DNA of 64,000 bases from Gammaproteobacteria bacterium (lineage in GTDB: Bacteria; Pseudomonadota; Gammaproteobacteria; JAJFKO01), in assembly GCA_028284465.1 (NCBI GenBank), contig JANQRR010000012.1, positions 1 through 64,000 of the forward strand, read 5' to 3'. The translations under genes were made by a program, and so were the position numbers. This document shows positions 45,910 through 56,514 of the stretch, piece by piece (position 1 is the stretch's first letter; each line of letters opens with the position of its first letter). The notes under the pieces are model-generated. The model had not been told where the DNA came from. It was given only the letters and a program-made list of their open reading frames with translations, and did not search any database.

Positions 45910-47019
45910 TTACAGCCGCATCGGCATCACCACATATTTACAACTGTGATCTTCTTCTACAGCACTTTCTAGTAAAACACTACTCGTTGGATCAGAGAAG
46001 GTCAACTTGACATCACCTGTTGGTACGCTTGACAAAACATCAAGCAAATAGCTCACATTAAAACCAATATCTAATTCCTCGCCGATATATTCCAGTTTAC
46101 ATTCTTCTTCTGCTTCTTCTTGCTCAGGATTATTTGCTGATAATATTAATAAATTTTCGCGTAATTGAACCCGCACACCACGATATTTCTCATTGGCGAG
46201 TATTGCTACACGCGATAACATTTGTTTTAAACTATCACGATTTAAGGTAATAACTTTATCACCATTTTTCGGAATAACACGATCATAATCAGGAAATTGG
46301 CCATCGATTAACTTAGAAATAAGTTTATAGTCAGCAGATTCGACACAAATATGATTCTGCCCGAGTGATACGGTAACTTTGTCATCACTCTGACCGAGTA
46401 ATTTTAATAATTCTAAAACACCTTTACGCGGAATAATAACTCGTAATAACTCATCATTTGCCGCTTGTTGAGCTAAGCTAGTCCATGCTAGGCGGTGACC
46501 GTTAGTCGCGACTGAATTAAGATAACCATTGTTAATTTCCAGTAACAAACCATTTAAATAATAACGCACATCCTGTTGCGCCATACAAAAATGCGTGCGA
46601 TCGAGTAAGAAACGAAAATCACATTCCGGAATTAAAAATTCAGCGGTATTTTGACTAATTTCAACGTTAGGAAATTCATCTGCTGGTAACGTTGCTAACG
46701 AAAATCGGCTGCGCGCAGCAGATACGTTAACTTTATTATTATTAATGGTGATAGTGATCGCTTCTGCGTCTGGCAAATTACGACAAATATCGATTAGCTT
46801 TCTAGCGGGGATCGTGATTTTCCCTGGTGTTGCTGGCGCAGATAATGCTATTCGTGCAATTAACTCAACTTCTAAATCAGTCGCGGTGATTGTTAACGTT
46901 TGATCTTTAACAACAAACAAAGCATTCGCCAGCACTGCCAAAGTTTGTTTTTTTTCCACAATCCCTGCGATTAGCTGTAGTGGCTTCAATAAAGTTTCAC
47001 GTTCAATGGTAAGTTTCAT
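45910..47019 (-). CDS. dnaN: DNA polymerase III beta subunit (sliding clamp)
   Basis: Processivity clamp. 369 residues in three similar domains; MKLTIERETLLKPLQLIAGIVEKKQTLAVLAN is the standard N-terminus, LATLPADEFPN and GHRLA sit in the conserved places, and it ends in CKYVVMPMRL, the hallmark MPMRL C-terminus. It follows dnaA by 11 bp in the usual dnaA-dnaN-recF order. Confidence 0.97.
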   Translation of the reverse strand: MKLTIERETLLKPLQLIAGIVEKKQTLAVLANALFVVKDQTLTITATDLEVELIARIALSAPATPGKITIPARKLIDICRNLPDAEAITITINNNKVNVSAARSRFSLATLPADEFPNVEISQNTAEFLIPECDFRFLLDRTHFCMAQQDVRYYLNGLLLEINNGYLNSVATNGHRLAWTSLAQQAANDELLRVIIPRKGVLELLKLLGQSDDKVTVSLGQNHICVESADYKLISKLIDGQFPDYDRVIPKNGDKVITLNRDSLKQMLSRVAILANEKYRGVRVQLRENLLILSANNPEQEEAEEECKLEYIGEELDIGFNVSYLLDVLSSVPTGDVKLTFSDPTSSVLLESAVEEDHSCKYVVMPMRL

Positions 47020-47030
47020 GATTCATCCTA

Positions 47031-48383
47031 TCATGTGGTAAGAATACGAAGCAAATTATGATGATCTTCTTCAAGATCAGAATTTGCTTGCCGTAATTGC
47101 GAAATTGTCCGACACGCATGTAGCACCGTTGTATGATCGCGCCCCCCAAAAGCATCACCAATCTCTGGCAAACTATGATTTGTCAGCTCTTTAGCTAATG
47201 CCATTGCCATTTGCCGTGGCCGGGTAACCGAACGACTACGTCGTTTCGACAACAGATCGGCAACTTTAATTTTATAATATTCTGCTACTGTTTTTTGAAT
47301 GTTTTCAATCGTTACTAACTTATCTTGTAAAGAAATTAAATCTTTAAGCGCTTCTTTAGTAAATTCTAAGGTGATTGGCTTGCCAGTAAATTGTGCATTA
47401 GCAATAACGCGTTTTAACGCGCCTTCTAACTCACGCACATTAGAACGAATGCGTTTACCAATAAAAAAAGCGACTTCATACGGCAAATCTAGTTTTGCTT
47501 GCTCAGCTTTATTCATTAAAATGGCAACGCGAGTTTCTAATTCAGGCGGTTCAATCGCTACTGTTAATCCCCAACCAAAACGCGAACGTAATCTTTCTTC
47601 AACACCATCAATTTCTTTATGAAAACGATCACAGGTTAAAATAATTTGTTGTTGGCTTTCAAATAAAGCATTAAACGTATGAAATAATTCTTCTTGCGAA
47701 CGGCCTTTGCCAGCGAAAAATTGTATATCATCGATTAACAACGCATCGACAGAACGATAATAGCGTTTAAATGTCTCCATCGTATTAGTTTGCAATGCTC
47801 GCACCATATCTGCGACAAACCGTTCTGAATGCAGATATAAAACTTTTGCGCCCGCTTTATTATTTACAATTAAATTACCCACAGCATGCATTAAATGGGT
47901 TTTCCCAAGGCCGACACCACCATAAAGAAATAATGGGTTATAAGCATCACCAGGATTTTTACCGACTTGCATACAAGCTGCGCGCGCTAATTGATTTGAT
48001 TTACCTTCAACAAAATTATCAAAAGTGAATTTACGATTTAAGTTGCTATGATGCACCACGGCGTTGGTGGATTTTTCAGTACGTGGTGACTGTAGTATTG
48101 TTGCTGGTTTTGGCGTCGTCGTGGAAGCAACCGATATAGCTTCTTGTTTTGAGCCAACTTCTAGAAAAACTTTGGCATTAGCGATCAAATCTGCAAATAA
48201 TTCTTTGATCCGTTGTAAATAGTGCTGATTAATCCAATCTAGCACGAAGCGATTGGGGGCTAACAAATATAAGCTATCGCCGCGCACTTCCATCTGTAGC
48301 GGTCTTATCCAAGTATTGAATTGTTGGCTGGAAATTTCATTTTGTAACCGTTCTAAACACTTTTTCCAGGCAGCCATGCTCAC
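47031..48383 (-). CDS. dnaA: Chromosomal replication initiator protein DnaA
   Basis: AAA+ initiator that opens oriC. I chose GTG at 48383 ([16 protein letters not shown]): GGAGGG lies 7 bp upstream, E. coli dnaA also begins with GTG, and the residues align; an ATG at 48398 overlaps the ribosome site. Walker [17 protein letters not shown], Walker [13 protein letters not shown] and the DNA-binding signature [15 protein letters not shown] are present. 450 residues. A perfect DnaA box lies 73 bp upstream, suggesting autoregulation. Confidence 0.97.
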   Translation of the reverse strand: MSMAAWKKCLERLQNEISSQQFNTWIRPLQMEVRGDSLYLLAPNRFVLDWINQHYLQRIKELFADLIANAKVFLEVGSKQEAISVASTTTPKPATILQSPRTEKSTNAVVHHSNLNRKFTFDNFVEGKSNQLARAACMQVGKNPGDAYNPLFLYGGVGLGKTHLMHAVGNLIVNNKAGAKVLYLHSERFVADMVRALQTNTMETFKRYYRSVDALLIDDIQFFAGKGRSQEELFHTFNALFESQQQIILTCDRFHKEIDGVEERLRSRFGWGLTVAIEPPELETRVAILMNKAEQAKLDLPYEVAFFIGKRIRSNVRELEGALKRVIANAQFTGKPITLEFTKEALKDLISLQDKLVTIENIQKTVAEYYKIKVADLLSKRRSRSVTRPRQMAMALAKELTNHSLPEIGDAFGGRDHTTVLHACRTISQLRQANSDLEEDHHNLLRILTT

Positions 48384-48455
48384 AAATTTTCCCTCCACAT
48401 GTTTTTCACATTAAGCCAACATCATAACCAATTGATAATTATGGATTTTTCTGAC

Positions 48456-48464
48456 TTATCCACA
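48456..48464 (+). promoter_or_regulatory. DnaA box in the dnaA upstream region
   Basis: TTATCCACA, a perfect R1-type box, 73 bp upstream of the dnaA start. It is the only perfect box in the dnaA-rpmH gap, so it looks like an autoregulatory site rather than the origin. Confidence 0.7.
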
Positions 48465-48542
48465 AAAAAGTTCACGGTTTTTGGCGAGGCCTAGATTATA
48501 CACGTCTCTTTACATTTGTTTAGCATTTTTAAAAATTTTTTT

Positions 48543-48602
48543 CGTCAAATTGTCTTTTTATCCAAATACTGTGTTGAAGTGGACAAAAATTCTAATTTGA
48601 CG
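48543..48602. repeat. Short (60-bp) copy of inverted-repeat family B
   Basis: CGTCAAATT (48543-48551) and AATTTGACG (48594-48602) are perfect inverted ends. Inside, TTTTTATCCAAATACTG-GTTGAAGTGG corresponds to the left arm of the 119-bp element at 7041, and ACAAAAATTCTAATTTGACG to its right arm; the central hairpin is missing. It lies between dnaA and rpmH, just upstream of the rpmH promoter. Confidence 0.7.
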
Positions 48603-48631
48603 GCCACCCTAAATTAAGTCTCGTAATATAT

Positions 48632-48661
48632 TTGACAAACAAACAAAAATTCTAATAAAAT
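48632..48661 (+). promoter_or_regulatory. Promoter of rpmH-rnpA
   Basis: TTGACA (48632-48637) and TAAAAT (48656-48661) with an 18-bp spacer, 36 bp upstream of the rpmH start. It probably drives rpmH, rnpA, yidD and yidC. Confidence 0.65.
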
Positions 48662-48697
48662 GCGTAAATTTTCTACCAATGAAATACGAGTAAAGCA

Positions 48698-48832
48698 ATG
48701 AAAAGACCATATCAACCAAGCAAAGTGAAACGCAAGCGAACTCATGGCTTTAGAAAGCGCATGGCGACTAAAAATGGGCGCAGAGTCATTAGAAATCGTC
48801 GTCGCAAAGGCCGTAAACGCCTTGCCGTATAA
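48698..48832 (+). CDS. rpmH: Large ribosomal subunit protein bL34
   Basis: A 44-residue highly basic protein reading [17 protein letters not shown], then [13 protein letters not shown] and ending [11 protein letters not shown], the near-invariant L34 sequence. It is the expected first gene of the rpmH-rnpA-yidD-yidC operon and diverges from dnaA as in most Gammaproteobacteria. The weak ribosome site (ACGAGTAAAGCA) is unremarkable. Confidence 0.97.
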   Translation: MKRPYQPSKVKRKRTHGFRKRMATKNGRRVIRNRRRKGRKRLAV

Positions 48833-49196
48833 CGAATTTTCCTTTCCTCGACAATCGCGTCTGCTCACAGCAAGTGATTATCAACGAGTATTTAAACAAG
48901 GAAATAAGTTAGTCGGACGCTATAGCGTAATGATATATGCTCCGAACACAATGAATAAAGCACGCTTAGGTTTGGCGATTGCGAAAAAAAAAATCGCTAA
49001 AGCTAACGCGAGGAATTTAGTAAAACGGATTATTCGAGAAAGTTTTCGCTTAGCTCAGCATAACTTACCGAATATCGACATTGTGGTACTTGCCCGCAAT
49101 GGCATTACTAAACTGGATAAAACTCAATTACGACATTATTTTGATACACAGTGGCAAAAATTACAGAACTCCCAAAATATTTCAGTATCGCGTTAA
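48822..49196 (+). CDS. rnpA: Ribonuclease P protein component
   Basis: Protein subunit of RNase P, which trims tRNA 5' ends. [22 protein letters not shown] is the conserved N-terminus and [30 protein letters not shown] the RNR signature region. I place the start at TTG 48822 (MPYNEF), overlapping rpmH by 11 bp, giving 124 residues; the frame is open back to 48744 within rpmH, but those residues are not family sequence. The exact start is uncertain. Confidence 0.9.
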   Translation: MPYNEFSFPRQSRLLTASDYQRVFKQGNKLVGRYSVMIYAPNTMNKARLGLAIAKKKIAKANARNLVKRIIRESFRLAQHNLPNIDIVVLARNGITKLDKTQLRHYFDTQWQKLQNSQNISVSR

Positions 49197-49390
49197 TAAC
49201 GTGTTATAGCATATTCATTAGTCGGTTTTTCGGACCAAACTGTCGCTATCATCCAACGTGTTCCACTTACACTAAAACAGCTATCAAGCGATATGGCTTC
49301 TTCATTGGTATTTGGTTAGGTTGTCGGCGCTTGTTACGTTGTCATCCTTGGCATGAAGGCGGCTACGACCCTGTTCCTAACAAACATTAA
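49151..49390 (+). CDS. yidD: Membrane protein insertion efficiency factor YidD
   Basis: A 79-residue protein with the YidD core FFGPNCRYHPTCSTYTKTAIKRYG and LLRCHPWHEGGYDPVP. A short amphipathic or membrane helix precedes it (about 11-27). It overlaps the rnpA end by 46 bp in another frame, a frequent arrangement, and precedes yidC by 11 bp. Confidence 0.94.
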   Translation: MAKITELPKYFSIALITCYSIFISRFFGPNCRYHPTCSTYTKTAIKRYGFFIGIWLGCRRLLRCHPWHEGGYDPVPNKH

Positions 49391-49401
49391 AAGGTATAAA
49401 T

Positions 49402-51117
49402 ATGGCGGATTCAAAACGGTTTTTTTTATATATTGCGCTTGCTGCGGTGGCATTTTTATTATGGAATGCATGGCAAACCGATCATGTGCGCAAGCAAACT
49501 AAAGCGACAACCACCGCGCCTAAAACTGTAAAATCTGATCTTACTAATAATTCAACTCTGCCTTCAGCCCAAATTGCGGGAGCAACAACTGCTTCGACAC
49601 CAGCTACATCGTCATCAGCAACGTCACCAGCACCAGCGCCATCGCTGGCACAAATACCTGCATCTCGAATTGTGAGCGTTAAAACCGATGTACTTAACGT
49701 AAAAATAGATACTTTAGGTGGCACTATTATTAAAGCAAGTTTGCCAGGCTATCCTACTACCTTAAAAACTCCGAATGATCCATTTGTCTTACTTAACAAT
49801 AATCCAGCAACAAAATATATCGCGCAAAGTGGCATCATTGGCACCATTCCTCGCAAACGACCGATTCAATATACTGTCGCGCAACAAAATTATGAACTCA
49901 AAGACGGCCAAAAACAGGTTGTTGTTAAACTTAATTGGCGCAGCCCGCAAGGATTTTTAATCACTAAACAATTCACCTTTACGCGTGATAAATACGTTAC
50001 TAAGGTTAAATTTATTTTAAATAACCATACCAACAAAGTTTGGGCTGGAAAAATTTACACTCAACTCACTCGCAAATGGCCGATACCGCGCCATCAACAA
50101 AGTTTATTACACGCCATGACAACCTTTACTGGTGCCGCAATTTCTACGCCGGAAAAACGTTATTCAAAATACAAATTTAAAAATTTAGCGAAAGACAACA
50201 TCAGTAAAACCGGCCAGGGTGGCTGGGTAGCAATGCTGCAACAATACTTCCTAAGCGCTTGGATCCCTAACAAAGATCAAAACAATCATTTCTACAGCCA
50301 TGTCACTAATGGTGATTTATATAGCGTGGGCGTTGTTGGCCCATTACTTAAACTCGCCCCCGGGCAAAGCCTTACCAATCAAGCACAATTATATATGGGC
50401 CCAGAAATTACTAGCCGGCTTAAAGCTATTGCTCCTGGGTTGGATTTGACGATTGATTATGGCTGGTTGTGGTTTATTTCTATTTTAATCTTTTGGTTAC
50501 TAAAACATATTCACGATGTTATTGGCAATTGGGGTTGGTCAATTATTTTAGTAACGGTTTTCATAAAAGCCTTATTCTATAAACTATCGGATATGAGCTA
50601 CACTTCCATGGCACGAATGCGTAAGCTGCAGCCGAAGCTTGAAGCCTTGAAAAAACGCTTCGGTGACGATAAACAAGGCTTTAGTAAAGCGATGATGGAA
50701 CTCTATCGCAAAGAAAAAGCCAATCCATTAGGTGGCTGCTTACCCGTCTTGGTGCAAATTCCGGTATTTATCGCATTATATTGGGTACTAATCGAAAGCG
50801 TACAATTACGTCAAGCACCGTTTATGTTTTGGATCCATGATCTTTCACAACCGGATCCTTATTACGTTTTACCGATCATTATGGGCATAACGATGTTTGT
50901 GCAACAAAAATTAAGCCCCACGCCACCTGATCCCATGCAAGCTAAAATTATGTTAGCCTTACCGGTGGTATTTACTATTTTATTCTTACATTTTCCATCA
51001 GGATTAATGTTATATTGGATTGCGAATAATAGCTTATCCATATTGCAGCAATGGTACATCATGCGCAAAATTGACAAGCAATCAGCAACTTCAGCAAAAC
51101 GTATAAAGCGTAAGTGA
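49402..51117 (+). CDS. yidC: Membrane protein insertase YidC
   Basis: Inserts membrane proteins with or without SecYEG. 571 residues: N-terminal helix (about 5-22), a low-complexity Thr/Ser/Ala/Pro linker (30-90), a large periplasmic beta-domain (about 95-330), then five helices with the conserved GGCLPVLVQIPVFIALYWVL segment and cytoplasmic hairpin MRKLQPKLEALKKRFGDDKQ. The Arg of the hydrophilic groove is not placed with certainty. Basic tail ARIK-like KRIKRK at the end. Confidence 0.96.
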   Translation: MADSKRFFLYIALAAVAFLLWNAWQTDHVRKQTKATTTAPKTVKSDLTNNSTLPSAQIAGATTASTPATSSSATSPAPAPSLAQIPASRIVSVKTDVLNVKIDTLGGTIIKASLPGYPTTLKTPNDPFVLLNNNPATKYIAQSGIIGTIPRKRPIQYTVAQQNYELKDGQKQVVVKLNWRSPQGFLITKQFTFTRDKYVTKVKFILNNHTNKVWAGKIYTQLTRKWPIPRHQQSLLHAMTTFTGAAISTPEKRYSKYKFKNLAKDNISKTGQGGWVAMLQQYFLSAWIPNKDQNNHFYSHVTNGDLYSVGVVGPLLKLAPGQSLTNQAQLYMGPEITSRLKAIAPGLDLTIDYGWLWFISILIFWLLKHIHDVIGNWGWSIILVTVFIKALFYKLSDMSYTSMARMRKLQPKLEALKKRFGDDKQGFSKAMMELYRKEKANPLGGCLPVLVQIPVFIALYWVLIESVQLRQAPFMFWIHDLSQPDPYYVLPIIMGITMFVQQKLSPTPPDPMQAKIMLALPVVFTILFLHFPSGLMLYWIANNSLSILQQWYIMRKIDKQSATSAKRIKRK

Positions 51118-51139
51118 TCACAACAACGGACATTAACAC

Positions 51140-51943
51140 ATGGATGTAGTGCACATTATCATTCTGTTAGCGGCCGGCGTATTCGCCGGCTTCTCTGCCG
51201 GTTTATTCGGAATTGGCGGCGGTGTTGTATTAGTGCCGACTTTTTTGGCCATCTTGCCTTTCTTTGGTGCCAGCCCCAGCGTTGTTATGCATTGTGCCGT
51301 CGGCACCTCACTTGCACTTATTATTCCTGGCGGGATCACTTCAACCCGCAAACAATATCAAATGGGCAAACTAGATCCGCAAGTTTTCAAAGGTTGGATC
51401 CCATTTATTATAATCGGCATTATCATCGGTTCTGTACTCATGCGTTTTGTGTCCACTGGATTTCTCAAGATATTTTTCACTGTTTATTTATTTATTTGTT
51501 TAGTTATTGTTATTTACAAAAAAGAAGTAACGCAACCAACTGAAAGTTATCCTAAAGGATGGACCAAACGCATTGGCGGCATCATCATTGGTAGTTCTTC
51601 AATTTTATTAGGCACAGGAGGAGGAACGTTTACTGTACCTTTTTATAAAATGTTTAATTACCCCTTAAAAAAAGCTATTGCTTTATCAACAGCAACTGCT
51701 TTAGTTACTGGAATTGGCGGTGCGATTAGTTCTGTGATCAACGGTTGGGATGTAGCGAATTTACCACGATATTCTTTTGGTTATGTTAATTTGCTTGCAT
51801 TTATTATCATTACTCCCATTGTTATGTTCGTCTCGCCCTTAGGATCAAAAACTGCGAACATTATTCGAAAAGAAATATTGAAATGGGTGTATGTTGCATT
51901 TCTATTAATGATAGTCTCTTATATGACGTATACCTTAGTCTAA
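51140..51943 (+). CDS. TauE/SafE family sulfite/sulfonate exporter-like membrane protein
   Basis: 267 residues with seven or eight hydrophobic helices. AAGVFAGFSAGLFGIGGGVVLVPTFL and SSILLGTGGGTFTVPFYKMFN are the two TauE/SafE glycine-rich repeats. The substrate is unknown. It is an insertion in the otherwise conserved yidC-mnmE order, 22 bp after yidC. Confidence 0.9.
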   Translation: MDVVHIIILLAAGVFAGFSAGLFGIGGGVVLVPTFLAILPFFGASPSVVMHCAVGTSLALIIPGGITSTRKQYQMGKLDPQVFKGWIPFIIIGIIIGSVLMRFVSTGFLKIFFTVYLFICLVIVIYKKEVTQPTESYPKGWTKRIGGIIIGSSSILLGTGGGTFTVPFYKMFNYPLKKAIALSTATALVTGIGGAISSVINGWDVANLPRYSFGYVNLLAFIIITPIVMFVSPLGSKTANIIRKEILKWVYVAFLLMIVSYMTYTLV

Positions 51944-52073
51944 GCTGTTATTATTCATTAGATAAAGCACTAAGAAAAGCTGCAAAAAAGATGAATGTGC
52001 CAGCGTTCTAATTACTTTATTCAAATCAAAAATTATTGTATACTTTTGGCCCATTTAATGCTGTCACTGAATT

Positions 52074-53444
52074 ATGAAAACACCTACATCTACAGACACC
52101 ATCGCAGCGATTGCTACCGCGCCAGGAAAAGGTGGTATTGGCATTATTCGAATTTCTGGGCCTGATACTCAGCAAATAGCCCAAGCTATGCTAGGCAGCA
52201 TTCCTCAGCCACGAATTGCCGAATACCATACCTTCAAAGACGCTGATAATGAGACAATCGATGAAGGTATAGCATTATTGTTTCCTCAACCAAATTCGTT
52301 CACTGGAGAAGATGTGTTGGAGCTGCATGGCCATGGCGGCCCGGTGGTGCTTGATAGTTTGTTAGCGCAGATCCTCAAACAAGGTGCTCGGCTAGCTAAA
52401 CCTGGAGAATTTTCCGAACGGGCATTTCTAAATGGCAAGCTTGACCTAGCGCAAGCAGAAGCCATTGCCGATCTTATTGATGCCAGCTCACAGCAAGCCG
52501 CTCGTTGTGCAATACGCTCATTACAAGGTGAATTTTCCAGAGAAATACAAAAGCTTACTCAACAAGTGATCGAACTGCGCTGTTATGTTGAAGCCGCGAT
52601 TGATTTTCCAGAAGAAGAAATTGATTTTCTTAGTGATAGTCACATTACCACCGATCTAGCCAACATTATTTCGCAAGTGAATAACGTGTTAACAAGCGCA
52701 CAACAAGGTGTAATTTTGCGTGAAGGTATTCATTTAGTGATCGCTGGCAAACCTAATGCCGGTAAATCGAGCTTACTTAATCGACTATGCGGTCGAGATA
52801 GTGCAATTGTCACCAATATCCCGGGTACCACTCGAGACATTTTGCGCGAAAATATCCATATTGATGGCATTCCTTTACACATTAGCGATACTGCTGGGCT
52901 TCGCGATGATCCAGAAATTATCGAACAAGAAGGCATTCGTCGAGCTTTAGAAGAAATAAAACAAGCTGATCACATTCTTTATCTGATCGATTGTGAAAAA
53001 GCCGAACTTCAAGAAAATGAGACTATCATTCATGATCTTGTGGCTAACTTAAGTGAAAATGCTGCTATCACGCTTATTCGCAATAAAATCGATTTGCTTG
53101 CCGAAAGCCCGAGTAAAACGATTATCAATAATCAAACGACGCTTTCACTCTCAGCCAAAACTGGTGCTGGCATCGATTTGTTACGCGAGCATCTTAAAAC
53201 TCAGATCGGTTACAACACTCATTGCACAAGCCATTTCAGTGCTCGTCGTCGCCATTTAAATGCTTTGAATAAAGCTTTGCGCCATTTATCTCATGGGCAA
53301 ACTCAGCTGCAGCAGCATCAAGCGGGTGAATTATTAGCAGAAGATCTGCGTTTATGTCAGCTTGCACTTAATGAAATTACTGGTGAATTTCATGCCGATG
53401 ATTTATTAGGGCAAATATTTTCTCAATTCTGTATTGGTAAATAG
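52074..53444 (+). CDS. mnmE: tRNA modification GTPase MnmE
   Basis: With MnmG makes (carboxymethyl)aminomethyl-uridine at the wobble position. N-terminal folate domain starts DTIAAIATAPGKGGIGIIRISGP; G domain has GKPNAGKSSLLNRL (about 224-237), NIPGTTRD and DTAGLR; the chain ends in FCIGK with the catalytic Cys. 456 residues. The 130-bp gap upstream contains a possible weak -10 (TATACT, about 52037) but nothing else definite. Confidence 0.97.
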   Translation: MKTPTSTDTIAAIATAPGKGGIGIIRISGPDTQQIAQAMLGSIPQPRIAEYHTFKDADNETIDEGIALLFPQPNSFTGEDVLELHGHGGPVVLDSLLAQILKQGARLAKPGEFSERAFLNGKLDLAQAEAIADLIDASSQQAARCAIRSLQGEFSREIQKLTQQVIELRCYVEAAIDFPEEEIDFLSDSHITTDLANIISQVNNVLTSAQQGVILREGIHLVIAGKPNAGKSSLLNRLCGRDSAIVTNIPGTTRDILRENIHIDGIPLHISDTAGLRDDPEIIEQEGIRRALEEIKQADHILYLIDCEKAELQENETIIHDLVANLSENAAITLIRNKIDLLAESPSKTIINNQTTLSLSAKTGAGIDLLREHLKTQIGYNTHCTSHFSARRRHLNALNKALRHLSHGQTQLQQHQAGELLAEDLRLCQLALNEITGEFHADDLLGQIFSQFCIGK

Positions 53445-53995
53445 TCATTATATTACTTGTTGATAAGTTTCTATCAATAAATGATTGAATTGCTTAGCAT
53501 CGTTTTAACACCAAGTTATCGCTGGTTTGACATCAGTTATCCACAGTTTTTCAAAATCATAATATACTGATTTTAATAACATATAATACTTTATCCTCAG
53601 AAATCTGAAGACTAATAAACATAATTAAATATTTAATATAATAATTATTATTATGTAATTGTGGATTTCACGATTAAGCCGCTCTATTACATTGCTCAAA
53701 AAAACCTGTTTGCAACTGTAGGTTAAAAATGTTGTTTGCTTGGGGACAAAATTACAACTTAAACCACAAATTAAAATATTTAATTAATTATCTACAACTC
53801 ACAAAGTTATAACCGGTCAATTATCCACAGCTTATAAAGGACTTAAATTATTGATTTTATTTTGTAAATATACACAATCCACAAAAAACGCTGGCCTAAT
53901 AATAATAAATTATTTAAATATAATACTAATATTATTAGTGAAAACAGCGTATAATCGACAAATTTATTAACAGTTCAAATTGTAAATCACTGATC
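53445..53995. other. oriC: Probable chromosomal replication origin (oriC)
   Basis: A 551-bp gene-free, very AT-rich stretch between mnmE and mnmG. Perfect DnaA boxes TTATCCACA occur at 53537-53545 and 53821-53829; one-mismatch boxes are TTATCCTCA (53591-53599) and TTATCTACA (53788-53796); weaker ones are TGTGGATTT (53660-53668, reverse) and CAATCCACA (53875-53883). An unwinding-element candidate of TAATAATAATAAATTATTTAAA type spans about 53898-53939, next to mnmG. The gidA (mnmG) side is the oriC position in E. coli and related bacteria. Few GATC sites are present. Confidence 0.75.
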
Positions 53996-55870
53996 ATGGA
54001 TAATTATGACGTCATCATCGTTGGCGGCGGCCACGCTGGTACCGAAGCCGCTTTAGCTGCAGCTCGTTTAGGAGCAAGAACGTTGCTGTTGACTCACAAC
54101 ATCGATACTTTAGGACAAATGTCTTGTAACCCTGCTATCGGTGGGATCGGTAAAGGGCATCTTGTTAAAGAAATTGATGCGCTTGGTGGCGTCATGGCAC
54201 GCGCTATTGATCAAGCAGGTATTCAATTTAGAATTTTAAATTCACGTAAAGGTCCTGCAGTGCGTGCAACCCGAGCGCAAGCTGATCGAAACTTATATAA
54301 ACAAGTCATTCGTGGTTATTTAGAAAACCAACCGGATCTTACAATATTCCAACAAGCCGTTGACGATTTAATCGTAGAGCATCAACGTGTGAGCGGTGTG
54401 ATCACCCAAATGGGATTAAAATTTTATGCGAAAACGGTCGTGTTAACTGTCGGTACGTTTTTAGGTGGCAAGATCCATATTGGTCAGAGTCATTATCGGG
54501 GTGGACGTGCAGGTGATCCACCATCAATTGCTTTAGCTGAACGTTTACGTGCGATGCCATTTCGAGTTGAACGCTTAAAAACAGGAACGCCGCCACGAAT
54601 CGATAAACGCAGTATTGATTTTTCTAAGCTAGAATCGCAACCAGGTGATTTACCAACACCGGTATTTTCTTTTTTGGGTGATCCAGATCAACATCCTCAA
54701 CAAGTGAATTGCCATATTACGTATACCAATAGTAAAACTCACGATATTATTCGTGAAGGGTTAGCTCATTCACCAATATATAACGGTAACATTGAAGGCA
54801 TTGGGCCACGTTATTGCCCATCGATTGAAGATAAAATTGTGCGCTTTGCCGATCGAGATTCGCATCAAATCTTTGTAGAGCCTGAAGGGTTACATGCCAA
54901 CGAAATTTATCCGAATGGCATTTCAACAAGTTTGTCATTTGCATGCCAAGTTGCATTCGTGCGCAGCATTGTTGGGTTTGAACATGCGCACATCACCCGC
55001 CCTGGTTACGCTATCGAATATGATTTTTTTGATCCACGTGATTTACAACCTAGCTTACAAACTAAATTTATCCACGGTTTATATTTTGCTGGTCAGATCA
55101 ATGGTACAACAGGTTATGAAGAAGCAGCGGCCCAAGGTTTAATTGCAGGCTTAAATGCTGCTTTACAAGCCCAAGAACGCGATCCTTGGTATCCGCGGCG
55201 TGATGAAGCGTATATTGGTGTGTTAATCGATGATTTAATAACTCGTGGCACGCAAGAGCCTTATCGCATGTTCACCAGCCGAGCAGAATATCGATTATTG
55301 CTGCGCGAAGATAATGCTGATCTACGCTTAACTGAGATCGGCTATCAATTAGGGTTAGTTAACGAACAGCAATGGCAAGCATTTGTTACCAAGCGTGAAG
55401 CGATTGCGCAAGAGCAGCAACGCTTACAAAAAATTTGGATCAATCCTAATTCAGCATTAGGGCAACAATTGCAGCAAACCTTAAATAAATCGATTTCCAA
55501 AGATTATCGCGCATTGGATCTATTGCGCCGTCCTGATATCGATTATCAAACGTTAGTGGAGAATCCGAGCTTAGGACCCGGAGTAAATGATTTTAAAGTG
55601 GCGGAACAAGTTGAGATCCAAGCAAAGTATGCAGGTTATATTGAGCGTCAGGAAATGGAAATTCAGCGCCAACGACGCCACGAAGAAACAACCATCCCTG
55701 TCGATGTAGATTATGATCAAATTAAAGGCCTTTCGGCAGAAGTAAAAGAAAAATTAAACAAAGTACAACCAGCCACCATAGGCATGGCGATGCGAATTCC
55801 TGGGATCACCCCAGCAGCGATTTCTTTGGTTTTGGTTCATTTGAAAAAAATGGCATCACATGTTGTTTAG
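53996..55870 (+). CDS. mnmG: tRNA uridine-5-carboxymethylaminomethyl modification enzyme MnmG (GidA)
   Basis: FAD-dependent partner of Mnm[30 protein letters not shown] is the FAD-binding start, [23 protein letters not shown] the GidA signature, and the C-terminal helical domain contains [15 protein letters not shown] and [17 protein letters not shown]. 624 residues. Overlaps rsmG by 11 bp. It flanks the proposed origin. Confidence 0.97.
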   Translation: MDNYDVIIVGGGHAGTEAALAAARLGARTLLLTHNIDTLGQMSCNPAIGGIGKGHLVKEIDALGGVMARAIDQAGIQFRILNSRKGPAVRATRAQADRNLYKQVIRGYLENQPDLTIFQQAVDDLIVEHQRVSGVITQMGLKFYAKTVVLTVGTFLGGKIHIGQSHYRGGRAGDPPSIALAERLRAMPFRVERLKTGTPPRIDKRSIDFSKLESQPGDLPTPVFSFLGDPDQHPQQVNCHITYTNSKTHDIIREGLAHSPIYNGNIEGIGPRYCPSIEDKIVRFADRDSHQIFVEPEGLHANEIYPNGISTSLSFACQVAFVRSIVGFEHAHITRPGYAIEYDFFDPRDLQPSLQTKFIHGLYFAGQINGTTGYEEAAAQGLIAGLNAALQAQERDPWYPRRDEAYIGVLIDDLITRGTQEPYRMFTSRAEYRLLLREDNADLRLTEIGYQLGLVNEQQWQAFVTKREAIAQEQQRLQKIWINPNSALGQQLQQTLNKSISKDYRALDLLRRPDIDYQTLVENPSLGPGVNDFKVAEQVEIQAKYAGYIERQEMEIQRQRRHEETTIPVDVDYDQIKGLSAEVKEKLNKVQPATIGMAMRIPGITPAAISLVLVHLKKMASHVV

Positions 55871-56489
55871 CAAGGACGATAAAGCATTATTAGAGCGCGA
55901 GATTAAACAACTTGGTATAACTTGCCAACTTGCTCAGCTCGAAACCCTTTTAAATTATTTACAATTAATAGTTAAATGGAATCGTGCTTATAATCTTACG
56001 GCGATCACCGCACCGCGAGCGATGATCATTCGCCACATACTCGATAGTTTAGCCATTTTGCCTTACCTTCGTGGCGATCGAGTATTAGATGTTGGTACGG
56101 GAGCGGGTTTGCCTGGCATACCGTTAGCCATCATGCAACCTAGCAAAGCATTTGTGTTGCTCGATAGTAATGGCAAAAAAACTCGCTTTTTAACTCAAGC
56201 AACGTTCGAATTAGCATTGCGCAATGTCATTGTAGTACAAGCGCGCATTGAAGCGTATAATTGTGCTGAAGAATTTGCTACGATAATTTGTCGAGCATTT
56301 AGTTCATTGCCAAACATTGTCACAACTATGCAACCGTTGTGCCAGCAAAAAGGCCAAATATTAGCAATGAAAGGCGCTTACCCAGATGATGAACTTAAAC
56401 AATTGTCGACATCAATGAAAGTGGCGGTTAAAGCATTACAAGTACCAGGCCTGAATGAGCAACGACATTTGGTAATCATGGAAAAATAA
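55860..56489 (+). CDS. rsmG: 16S rRNA (guanine527-N7)-methyltransferase RsmG
   Basis: SAM-dependent methyltransferase of 209 residues. The motif [20 protein letters not shown] (about 77-96) is the SAM site; [13 protein letters not shown] and [11 protein letters not shown] are the GidB signature. The order mnmG-rsmG-parA-parB is conserved across Gammaproteobacteria. Start within the mnmG end. Confidence 0.95.
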   Translation: MLFSKDDKALLEREIKQLGITCQLAQLETLLNYLQLIVKWNRAYNLTAITAPRAMIIRHILDSLAILPYLRGDRVLDVGTGAGLPGIPLAIMQPSKAFVLLDSNGKKTRFLTQATFELALRNVIVVQARIEAYNCAEEFATIICRAFSSLPNIVTTMQPLCQQKGQILAMKGAYPDDELKQLSTSMKVAVKALQVPGLNEQRHLVIMEK

Positions 56490-56514
56490 TAGAATTTGCA
56501 GAGGATCGTTTAAA

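Noticed and set aside
48384..48697. Origin between dnaA and rpmH as in Pseudomonas
   Set aside because: Only one perfect DnaA box is present and much of the gap is a repeat; the mnmE-mnmG gap has more boxes and a better unwinding region. Not excluded experimentally.
48614..48868. 84-codon antisense ORF
   Set aside because: It lies opposite rpmH and the start of rnpA, whose protein sequences are unmistakable.
49241..49275. Third parS site (CGTGTTCCACTTACAC)
   Set aside because: Only a half-site matches; the second half of the palindrome is absent.
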